A stretch of DNA of 64,000 nt, from contig QZKK01000085.1 in NCBI GenBank assembly GCA_003599475.1, forward strand, positions 1 to 64,000, in the 5' to 3' direction. Below, one piece after another: positions 36,294 to 47,437 of the stretch (positions are counted from its first letter, which is position 1; each line of letters starts with the position of its first letter). Source of the stretch: Desulfobacteraceae bacterium. GTDB taxonomy: Bacteria > Desulfobacterota > Desulfobacteria > Desulfobacterales > SURF-15. Made by a program: the position numbers and the translations under genes. The notes beneath the pieces were generated by a model. The model did no database searches. It was given only the letters and a program-made list of their open reading frames with translations, and was not told where the DNA came from.

Positions 36294-36373
36294 CAACCAC
36301 GAAAACACGAAAGACAGGAAAGCGATCGGGTTTTTCAAACGTTCTTTCGTGCAGCCCGTGTGTTTCGTGGTTT
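36294..36373. repeat. Inverted repeat element, CCACGAAAACACGAAAG copy
   Basis: CAACCACGAAAACACGAAAG at 36294 is mirrored by TTTCGTGCAGCCCGTGTGTT and TCGTGGTTT ending near 36373. It is a divergent member of the CAGCCACCAAGACAC family and lies just before the kdnA ribosome site. Confidence 0.65.
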
Positions 36374-36406
36374 AACTTCGGGGATCACGTTACAAAGGAG
36401 ATGAAG

Positions 36407-37600
36407 ATGCCGGGATTTGAAGTATTCGGAGATGAAGAAAGAAAAGAAGTACAGGACGTCCTGGAAACGGGGGTTTTGTTTCGCTACGGTTTCGATCAGG
36501 CCAGGAAAGGACACTGGAAGGCCAGGACTTTCGAAGTGGAATTTTCGAAACGACTCGGTGTTTCCCATTGCCTGCTGGTTTCAAGCGGGACTGCCGCCGT
36601 TTCCACCGCACTGGCGGCAACGGGAGTGGGCGCAGGTGATGAAGTGATTATCCCCCCCTTTACCTTTGTGGCTTCTTTCGAATCGGTCCTTGCGGCCGGA
36701 GCGGTACCCGTTTTTGCAGACATCGACGAGACGCTGTGCCTCGCCCCGAATGCGATCGAGGACAAAATCACCTCCAGGACCAAGGCGGTCATGCCGGTGC
36801 ATATGTGCGGTTCGATGGCCTGGATCGATGAAATCAAGGCGCTTTGCGATCGGAAGGGGCTTGTCCTGATCGAAGATGCCTGCCAGTCTGCGGGGGCGAC
36901 CTATCACGGGAAGTCCGTCGGAACTTTCGGCCGCATGGGATGCTTTTCATTCGATCCGGTCAAAACCATCACCTGCGGAGAGGGGGGGGCTGTGGTCACC
37001 GATGACAGCTCCTTATACGCGACGGCCTCTGCTTTTTCCGATCACGGTCACGACCATATCGGCACCGACAGAGGGCTCGAGAAACATCCCATCATGGGGA
37101 CCAACTTCCGAATCAGCGAGCTGAACGCCGCCGTGGGAGTGGCTCAACTCCGGAAGCTTGACACCCTCCTGGAGAAACAAAGACGCCACAAGGAGGCGAT
37201 CCGGGAAGCATTGGAGGCGTTTCCGAAGCTCTCTTTTGCGGAAATTCCGGACCCGGCCGGCGATTCGGCGACCTTTCTCAGCTTTTTTGCCCCGGAGGCC
37301 TCTGCGGCCAAGGCGCTCGCGAAAAAACTCAGCGGAGCCGGTATCGACGGATGCTTCTACTGGTATGAAAACAACTGGCACTACATCAACCAGTGGGATC
37401 ATTTCAAAGAACTGAGATCGGCAGCCAGGCTCCCCATCCAGGGCTACGACAATGTTCCGGATTATCGGAACCTGAATCTCGAGAAATCGGATCGGATTCT
37501 CAGCCGTACGATCTGCCTTTCGATAAGAGTCTCCTGGACGCCCGAAGCGCTGAAACAGCGGATCGATAAAATGGTTGAGGTGGTGCGGAATACGTTATGA
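36407..37600 (+). CDS. kdnA: 8-amino-3,8-dideoxy-manno-octulosonate (Kdo8N) aminotransferase KdnA
   Basis: 397 aa from ATG 36407, with GGAG at 36397-36400. The frame is open far upstream into the PBP gene, but that part is not KdnA-like. A DegT/DnrJ/EryC1 PLP enzyme with the lysine in SFDPVKTITCGEGGA. The N-terminus (MPGFEVFGDEE, then GVLFRYGFD and GHWKARTFE) and VMPVHMCGSM match, from memory, Shewanella KdnA, which transaminates 8-oxo-Kdo. The KdnB homologue next door makes this call firm. Confidence 0.88.
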   Translation: MPGFEVFGDEERKEVQDVLETGVLFRYGFDQARKGHWKARTFEVEFSKRLGVSHCLLVSSGTAAVSTALAATGVGAGDEVIIPPFTFVASFESVLAAGAVPVFADIDETLCLAPNAIEDKITSRTKAVMPVHMCGSMAWIDEIKALCDRKGLVLIEDACQSAGATYHGKSVGTFGRMGCFSFDPVKTITCGEGGAVVTDDSSLYATASAFSDHGHDHIGTDRGLEKHPIMGTNFRISELNAAVGVAQLRKLDTLLEKQRRHKEAIREALEAFPKLSFAEIPDPAGDSATFLSFFAPEASAAKALAKKLSGAGIDGCFYWYENNWHYINQWDHFKELRSAARLPIQGYDNVPDYRNLNLEKSDRILSRTICLSIRVSWTPEALKQRIDKMVEVVRNTL

Positions 37601-37604
37601 AAAC

Positions 37605-37640
37605 TCAAGTGTTCAGCGTTCAGTGTTCAGCGTTCAGGAA
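37605..37640 (+). repeat. GTTCAGCGTTCAGTGTTCAG word run
   Basis: AAGTGTTCAGCGTTCAGTGT followed by TCAGCGTTCAGG, a tandem of near-identical 7-8-base words directly after kdnA. Similar runs lie at 42655-42740, 44537-44612 and 47397-47435. Confidence 0.6.
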
Positions 37641-37666
37641 TTCCGGATTAAGCTTGTTAGAAACTA

Positions 37667-37811
37667 CATGAACGTCGAACATCGAACATCGAACGTCCAA
37701 CATCGAATCAAGGAATAAAGTCAATTGTAACCAATAGCGAATGGTTTATTCTCCGATCAAACCGGTTGCTTCGACAGCCAGCGGCCCGGCTGAACACTGA
37801 ACACTGAAACA
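37667..37811 (+). repeat. Dispersed direct repeat, GAACACTGAACACTGAAAC element, copy 2
   Basis: Same orientation and boundaries as 6984-7089, with an insertion of CATCGAACATCGAACGTCCA words near its 5' end. It ends 18 bases before the kdnB ATG. Between the copies about 60 bases align closely, including TCAAGGAATAAA and the 3' GAACACTGAACACTGAAAC. Confidence 0.75.
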
Positions 37812-37819
37812 TGAGGTGA

Positions 37820-38896
<1,077 letters not shown>

Positions 38897-38920
38897 GTTT
38901 TTTAAGGAGGATCCAATTTC

Positions 38921-41900
38921 ATGAAAGAGGGTTCCATGAAAAAGAGGATGACGATTCGACCGCTCTTCGAAAGATTTTTCCAAAAATGCATTCGTGTGCT
39001 CACCGCCCGCGTGTACTTCGGCCGGCACCTCGAAGCACTCCCGAATCGTTCCATCGTATTTTTCCCCTGCCGTGCGGCGACATTCTGCTGCGGGCTTGCG
39101 GGTTTGGTGGCCATCAAAAAAAGAGCGCCCCGTTCAGAAAAAGCCGACATCCAGTGGCTGGACCTGCAGCTCAATACGATGGAATGCCGCGGAATCGGAT
39201 TCTGCACGGAAAATCGAGTCGATCTCCAAAGCGATTACCTCAGCGGGGGAGACCGCGTGCGATCGCTGCTCCGTCTGGTGCGGGCTTTCAAGTGCGACGA
39301 ACTTTTCATCGAAATCTATCGAAGTCCGAAAATCCAATCCGAACTGGCCCGCTTTTCGGAGCGGGTGAAGGCCTTGGTCGCATCGGAGGAAAGATGCCTG
39401 AAGGATCGGATGGGGCATCTCCCCAAGTCCGATACCGAGGTCATCTCCTCCCGGATCGAAGACCTGAAAGACATCTACTGGTGTCTGACATCAGAAATCG
39501 CAGGAAACATCGAAAAAATCACTGCCCTGGCCGGCGATGGCGAACCGCTTTCCCCTTCGGAGATCCGTCTCTATAAGGAGATCAATACCGCATTGAACAG
39601 CCTCGATCGCCTGGAAGTCAGGGGGCGGGACTCGGCAGGGATTTCGCTCCTTTTTCTTTTCTCGGCGGCTGAATACGATACCTTTCAAAATACCCTGGAG
39701 AAGGCGGACCTCCTGCAGCAATTCGCCGGCCGTACAGGATTCGATGTACTCTTAAACCGTGGAATTCATGTTCGCAAAACGGGTGCCGGGGGGGTATCGG
39801 TTACCTTTACTTACAAGATCGCTGCAGAAATCGGGAAGCTGGGCGACAATGTCCGGTTCATCAGAGATCAGATCCGGAACGACGCTCTGCTGCGTATCCT
39901 GGCTACCTTTCCCCCCGTGCGCCATACCGTCCTCTCGCACACGCGTTGGGCTTCAGTCGGCGCCATCACCGAAGCGAACTGCCACCCAATCGACAATCGG
40001 GTGAATCGGGAACAAGAGGAAAACGGTTGCATCCATGTGTGTCTAAACGGTGACATCGACAATTACCAGGAGTTGAAAGAGGCTCTGGAAAGCACCCGCG
40101 GGCCCATCCCCGGAGATATTACAACCGACACCAAGATCATCCCGCTGCAGATCGAAAAATATCTCATGGACGGCTTCGACATCACGGAAGCATTTCGCCT
40201 GGCCCTAAACGATTTCAAAGGCTCCCATGCGATCGCCATGCATACGGACCTTGCCCCCGGCAAGCTGTTTCTGGCCCAGCGGGGGAGCGGGCAGGCGATT
40301 TTTGTCGGCATCGGGGAAGACCACTACATGCCCACCTCGGAGGCGTACGGTTTCGTCGAAGAGACCTCCTCATTCATCAAGGTGGAAGGGGATCGCTCCA
40401 CCCATGGAAAAAACGGCCGGAAGCCGGGGCAGATCCTCATTCTGGACCAGGAATCCGGGGGAGGCCTTGAGGGGATCCGGGCGATGGGCTATGACGGCAC
40501 ACCGGTGCGGCTCCAGGAGGAAAACATCAAAAAGACCGAAATCACCTCCCGCGACATCGACCGGCAGGGATATTCCCACTATTTTCTAAAGGAAATTTCA
40601 GAGGCACCGCTTTCGATCGAGAAAACACTCCAGAACCGGTGGAAGATCGGAGACGACGGGCGCTATATCGTATCCGTAGACGGAGGCGTTTTCCCGCAGC
40701 GGCTTCAGGCTGCACTGGCCTCCGGCCTGATTCGCAGGTTCTACTTCATCGGGCAGGGAACCGCCGGGGTGGCGGGGCTCGCATGCGCAAACATTCTTCA
40801 ATACTATTTAAACGACCCATCGTATCACAGCGCAGCGGTCAAGGCCTCCGAGTTCAGCGGGTTCAATTTGAACGAATTGGACGGTGCGGAGAGCCTGGCC
40901 GATACCCTTGTCATCGCCATCAGCCAGTCCGGAACGACCACCGATACCAACCGAGCGGTGGAGATGGTCAGAGAACGCGGGGGAAAGACGATCGGAATCG
41001 TCAACCGGAGGGACTCCGATTTGACTTTTAAAGTCGACGGCGTCATGTATACGAGCAGCGGCCGGGACATCGAAATGTCGGTCGCCTCCACCAAGGCGTT
41101 TTATTCCCAGATCGTCGCAGGTGCGCTGCTGGGGCTCGACATTGCACACCTGACGGGACGAAGGGATGCCCAGTTCATCTCCGATGAAATCAAACAACTG
41201 CTCAAGCTTCCCTCCCACATGCGGCAGATCTTCGAGAAGCGGCGGGAGATCCAGGCCTCGGCAGAACGGCTGGCGACGAAGAAGACTTACTGGGCTGCGG
41301 TCGGCAGCGGACCGAACAAGGCCTCCGCCGATGAGATCCGGATCAAGTTGAGCGAGCTCTGCTACAAGACCATCTCTTCCGACTACGTCGAAGACAAAAA
41401 ACACATCGATCTTTCTTCAGAACCGCTGATCATCGTCTGTGCGGCCGGTGCAAGAGATTCCGTCATCGGGGACATCATCAAGGATACGGCCATATTCAAA
41501 GCCCATAAAGCCGATCCGATCGTCATCGCCAATGAAGGGGAGCATCGATTCGAGCCGTATGCCGCGGACGTGATCCATGTTCCCATCATGGACGAGCACC
41601 TGGCCCCGATCATCAATACCCTGGCCGGACACATCTGGGGGTATTATGCCGCGTTGGCCATGAACGAGGGATCCCGTCTGCTCTACGAGTTTCGGCAGGA
41701 GATTCAGGGGACTCTCGAAGATTTCAGCCGAAAAGGGATGGATGTGTACGAAGTGGTTCTGGAGAACACGTTTCGGGAAAAGATTGCAGAGTTTTACCAG
41801 ACGCTCCGTGCGAAAAAGCTTTCCAGCCTGCTCCCGATCGGATCATCGCTTTCTTCGGATCTGATCCTTCTGCTCAAGTATCTTTCCGGGAGGCTCCCGG

Positions 41901-42652
41901 TGTCCGATTTCGAACTCGATTTCGGAAAGAAGGGAACGGCTCTGAACATGCTCAACAGCCTGTTCGAATGTCTGGGCGAATCGATCAATCGAATGGCCCG
42001 CCCGATCGATGCGATCAAGCACCAGGCGAAAACCGTTACGGTCGGAACCAGCCGCATCAGCGATAAAGTGGAGGGGATCCTCTATGACGCTCTTTCCGAA
42101 TACGGTTTCAGTGTGTCCCAACTGACCCCGAGCAATGTCATCGTGCTGCGAAATCTGCAAGGCATCATCTTGCGGATCAATGGATCGATCCTCTATCGCA
42201 TCGACAACCTGAGCCTGCTCGGGGACGTGACCGGGGATACCACCATCCGGATCGTCGAAAAACGGGGCATGCTCGTTTCCATCCCCTCCCGCGTGGAAAG
42301 CGACAAAGGGCTGAAGGGAACCAAGCGGATCATCGTCCAGGAGGGAAACGTCTATATCGGCATGGGAAGAAGAGACGAAAGAAGCATCCTCATCGTCCCG
42401 ATTATCTCCAATATCGCCGAAAAGGCGGGGATTATCGAATCCCTGCTCCTGCTGAACATCTCGTTCAAGGAAAACGTCCCGTTGGACGGCAGGAAGAAAG
42501 CTCTGGGCGGAAAATATGAAAGGATCAAAAATATCGTTCAGGAAAACAGCCTGGTATGGCACGATCGGTATTTGGAGATGATCGAAATGAAGGAGCTTTT
42601 CGGCAGATCCGCAGAAAAGATCGCCGAATTCATCGTGTCGAAGGCCAAATAA
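38921..42652 (+). CDS. Giant GlmS-like amidotransferase/SIS protein
   Basis: 1243 aa, about twice GlmS (about 610). A 55-residue N-terminus precedes the glutaminase start CCGLAGLVA (Cys56/Cys57), and there is no start codon at the cysteine. About 165 extra residues separate this from LNSLDRLEVRGRDSAGI (224-241). The glutamine-site residues follow: HTRWASVG (340-347), LNGDIDNYQE (375-384), TDTK (402-405). SIS domain 1 (about 600-745) contains VIAISQSGTTTDT and SVASTKAF; SIS domain 2 spans about 790-930. The last 300 residues are unfamiliar. Probably makes or transfers an amino-sugar group, but it is unlikely to be the housekeeping GlmS. It lies 24 bp after kdnB. Confidence 0.8.
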   Translation: MKEGSMKKRMTIRPLFERFFQKCIRVLTARVYFGRHLEALPNRSIVFFPCRAATFCCGLAGLVAIKKRAPRSEKADIQWLDLQLNTMECRGIGFCTENRVDLQSDYLSGGDRVRSLLRLVRAFKCDELFIEIYRSPKIQSELARFSERVKALVASEERCLKDRMGHLPKSDTEVISSRIEDLKDIYWCLTSEIAGNIEKITALAGDGEPLSPSEIRLYKEINTALNSLDRLEVRGRDSAGISLLFLFSAAEYDTFQNTLEKADLLQQFAGRTGFDVLLNRGIHVRKTGAGGVSVTFTYKIAAEIGKLGDNVRFIRDQIRNDALLRILATFPPVRHTVLSHTRWASVGAITEANCHPIDNRVNREQEENGCIHVCLNGDIDNYQELKEALESTRGPIPGDITTDTKIIPLQIEKYLMDGFDITEAFRLALNDFKGSHAIAMHTDLAPGKLFLAQRGSGQAIFVGIGEDHYMPTSEAYGFVEETSSFIKVEGDRSTHGKNGRKPGQILILDQESGGGLEGIRAMGYDGTPVRLQEENIKKTEITSRDIDRQGYSHYFLKEISEAPLSIEKTLQNRWKIGDDGRYIVSVDGGVFPQRLQAALASGLIRRFYFIGQGTAGVAGLACANILQYYLNDPSYHSAAVKASEFSGFNLNELDGAESLADTLVIAISQSGTTTDTNRAVEMVRERGGKTIGIVNRRDSDLTFKVDGVMYTSSGRDIEMSVASTKAFYSQIVAGALLGLDIAHLTGRRDAQFISDEIKQLLKLPSHMRQIFEKRREIQASAERLATKKTYWAAVGSGPNKASADEIRIKLSELCYKTISSDYVEDKKHIDLSSEPLIIVCAAGARDSVIGDIIKDTAIFKAHKADPIVIANEGEHRFEPYAADVIHVPIMDEHLAPIINTLAGHIWGYYAALAMNEGSRLLYEFRQEIQGTLEDFSRKGMDVYEVVLENTFREKIAEFYQTLRAKKLSSLLPIGSSLSSDLILLLKYLSGRLPVSDFELDFGKKGTALNMLNSLFECLGESINRMARPIDAIKHQAKTVTVGTSRISDKVEGILYDALSEYGFSVSQLTPSNVIVLRNLQGIILRINGSILYRIDNLSLLGDVTGDTTIRIVEKRGMLVSIPSRVESDKGLKGTKRIIVQEGNVYIGMGRRDERSILIVPIISNIAEKAGIIESLLLLNISFKENVPLDGRKKALGGKYERIKNIVQENSLVWHDRYLEMIEMKELFGRSAEKIAEFIVSKAK

Positions 42653-42654
42653 GG

Positions 42655-42840
42655 TTTCGGGTGTCAGGTTTCTGGTTTCAAGCCGGTTCCCCGTTCAGCG
42701 TTAAGAGCCGTGCTGCGTTCAGAGTGTTCAGCGGTCAGCACTTGTGCAAACTCCTGCGCGTCGGCGTTTTTGCTCTTTGCTGACTTCCGTCTTCAGGCTT
42801 CTGGCTTCAGACTTCTGACTTCTGATTTTAGGCGTTCCTC
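42655..42840. repeat. Mixed word repeats between convergent genes
   Basis: Words such as GGTTTCGGGTGTCAGGTTTC, CGTTCAGCGTTAAGAGC and GTTCAGAGTGTTCAGCGGTC on the left give way to TTCAGGCTTCTGGCTTCAG and ACTTCTGACTTCTGATTTTA on the right. They fill the 190 bp between the GlmS-like gene and pyrG. No clear terminator is visible. Confidence 0.6.
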
Positions 42841-42842
42841 GC

Positions 42843-44507
<1,665 letters not shown>

Positions 44508-44536
44508 CTAAAGCTTAAACAGGAATTTGCATCTTC

Positions 44537-44612
44537 AAGGTTTCAGGTTTCGGGTTTCAGGTGTCAGCTTGGCGGTGGGGTACCTGAAACCTGAACACTG
44601 AACACTGAAACC
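44537..44612. repeat. Inverted word repeat GGTTTCAGGT...ACCTGAAACC
   Basis: GGTTTCAGGTTTCGGGTTTC and AGGTGTCAG on the left mirror ACCTGAAACCTGAACACTGA and ACACTGAAACC on the right, with a 14-base loop. A hairpin of about 30 bp is possible. It lies between the LolA-like gene and pyrG and includes the words of the 6984/37667 element. Confidence 0.7.
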
Positions 44613-44624
44613 TACAACTTGGTC

Positions 44625-45479
44625 TCATTCAAACCTCCGTTTGAATTCTTCAATGGTTTTCTTCACCTCCTCGAGTGAATCGACCGGCTTTGCCTCCGCT
44701 TCGTTGAAACCGTAGCGGGACTGCAGGGATTTGAGGTCGAACAGTTCCTTTGGAAAGGCGGGATCGACTTCGACCGAATCCACCCGGATCTCCCGCACCA
44801 GCCGGCTGTGCTGGAGAAATTCGATCCGCATCGGATAGAAAACGGTTCCGAACTGCCGCCATTCCCGATAACGGATTTCCAGTTCTTCGGAATCCGAGTG
44901 CACCGGGAGGTTTCTCATGATCCACCGGATCGGCTTCAGGGTGTCTTTTTCGAACCACACTTGAGAACGCGTGTTGTGGGGGGGGGTATCTCCGACCACG
45001 TAGGCGATTTTCCCTTCGAATCGACCCAGGCTGGAGGTAGAGACATCGACACCGCGGGCGGTCAGATGTTCGAGAAGCAACGCGCGGGACGGATACAACA
45101 GCAGATCCTTGTAGCGGTCGAACCAGGTTTCGGAGGCGGATGCATCCTTTCCGTCGGTTACCGTTAAAATCTTTCCGTTGTTGCAGACGTGAATCCGCTG
45201 TGCGGAAGAAGACGAAATATCGGATCGGAAAGCGCCGGGATAGGCATAACGCACCGTCTCCGGTATCCGGACGCTCGGGGCGGATGCCTGCGCGTCAGCC
45301 GTCTCGTAAAACACCAGGTTCTGAGAAACCAGGAGACGTTCCGCCCGGCCGAGCTTTTCAACCGCCAGTTCCAGCACATGGGGTCCTTGCAGAACGTAAC
45401 CGTTCGCCTTCGATGGGAGGACCCGATCTGCGAAAGCCACAGATGAGATGATCGCCAATATAATCAATCGATTCCGCAT
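44625..45479 (-). CDS. LolA-like periplasmic lipoprotein-sorting family protein
   Basis: 284 aa. The N-terminus NRLIILAIISSVAFADRV looks like a short Sec signal. The body shows the half-barrel pattern of LolA/outer-membrane lipoprotein-sorting proteins: VWFEKDTLKPIRWIM, EIRYREWRQFGTVFYPMRIE and VREIRVDSVEVDPAFPKELF. It may bind lipids or lipoproteins in the periplasm; the exact partner is unknown. Three bases separate it from eno. Confidence 0.7.
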   Translation of the reverse strand: MRNRLIILAIISSVAFADRVLPSKANGYVLQGPHVLELAVEKLGRAERLLVSQNLVFYETADAQASAPSVRIPETVRYAYPGAFRSDISSSSAQRIHVCNNGKILTVTDGKDASASETWFDRYKDLLLYPSRALLLEHLTARGVDVSTSSLGRFEGKIAYVVGDTPPHNTRSQVWFEKDTLKPIRWIMRNLPVHSDSEELEIRYREWRQFGTVFYPMRIEFLQHSRLVREIRVDSVEVDPAFPKELFDLKSLQSRYGFNEAEAKPVDSLEEVKKTIEEFKRRFE

Positions 45480-45482
45480 GCG

Positions 45483-46760
<1,278 letters not shown>

Positions 46761-46985
46761 TTAGTTGCTCCTCTGTCCCTGCGGAGTTCAGCCGGACCGG
46801 CAGGCGGGATCGGCAGGCGGATCGACCGGTCAGACCAATCGGATCTTGACAAATTTAAAAGAACTGATACTCTCCTTAAGCGTTGATGTCAATACGGTGA
46901 AGGAAAAGATTCAGATATTTTCATCTTGCAAGACGACCCTTGCGCATCGGTTGATCCAACGATTTCAAAATGTTCAGAGGTCTCT

Positions 46986-47396
46986 ATGATATCTTCCGAA
47001 TTATACAATGAAGGTCACCTTGTGGTTGCCGGCATCCGTGTGCTCGAACATCAAAGCCGACGGCCCCCGACCATCGATGAAGTCTGCCAAATGCTTTCCA
47101 TGTCCCTGGAACAGGGGCATCTCATCTGCCGCAAGCTTGAGGAGCTGAAGATCCTGGAAATCGTGGAAGGGAGCTACGGGGTCCGACTCTTCATCCGCGA
47201 CCATGTAAAACTTGAGGAGATACCGAAATCGGTTTCCGACGATAAGCTCGGGGACGCGATCCGGCAGTTTCAAAATTCCAGAAAAGCCATTCAGACCCGT
47301 GTGGCTTCCATCCAGGCGGATCAGGCCGACAAGAAAAAAAGCCTTTTCTCGGAGCTGGAAAAGAAATTGAAATGCGGGCTGGAAAAGAAAGGGTAG
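46986..47396 (+). CDS. Small winged-helix-like protein of unknown role
   Basis: 136 aa from ATG 46986 with GAGG five bases upstream; an earlier in-frame ATG at 46926 lacks a ribosome site. Residues about 18-75 resemble a winged helix (PPTIDEVCQMLSMSLEQGHL followed by CRKLEELKILEIV). A helical, lysine-rich C-terminus (about 85-136) follows. It could be a small DNA-binding regulator; no ligand domain. It is divergent from eno across a 225-bp gap. Confidence 0.6.
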   Translation: MISSELYNEGHLVVAGIRVLEHQSRRPPTIDEVCQMLSMSLEQGHLICRKLEELKILEIVEGSYGVRLFIRDHVKLEEIPKSVSDDKLGDAIRQFQNSRKAIQTRVASIQADQADKKKSLFSELEKKLKCGLEKKG

Positions 47397-47435
47397 GGGG
47401 TTCAGCGTTCAGCGGTTCAACGTTCAACGTTGAAC
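47397..47435. repeat. GGTTCAACGTTCAACGTTGAAC word repeat
   Basis: TTCAGCGTTCAGCGGTTCAA is followed by CGTTCAACGTTGAACGCTTA. It is a short run of words forming a small palindrome, filling the gap between two convergent genes. It could serve as a weak terminator; there is no T run. Confidence 0.55.
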
Positions 47436-47437
47436 GC

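Noticed and set aside
36065..36406. Upstream extension of kdnA into the PBP gene and the repeat (a 511-residue frame)
   Set aside because: The extra 114 codons overlap the PBP gene and have no aminotransferase similarity; the good ribosome site is at 36397-36400.
38921..42652. Calling the giant protein the housekeeping glmS
   Set aside because: Twice the normal length, no N-terminal cysteine after the start Met, and large unfamiliar additions.
46846..46873. TTGACA at 46846-46851 as a promoter for the small winged-helix-like gene
   Set aside because: The -35 is perfect, but no -10 better than three of six matches lies at 16-18 bases. Too weak to list.
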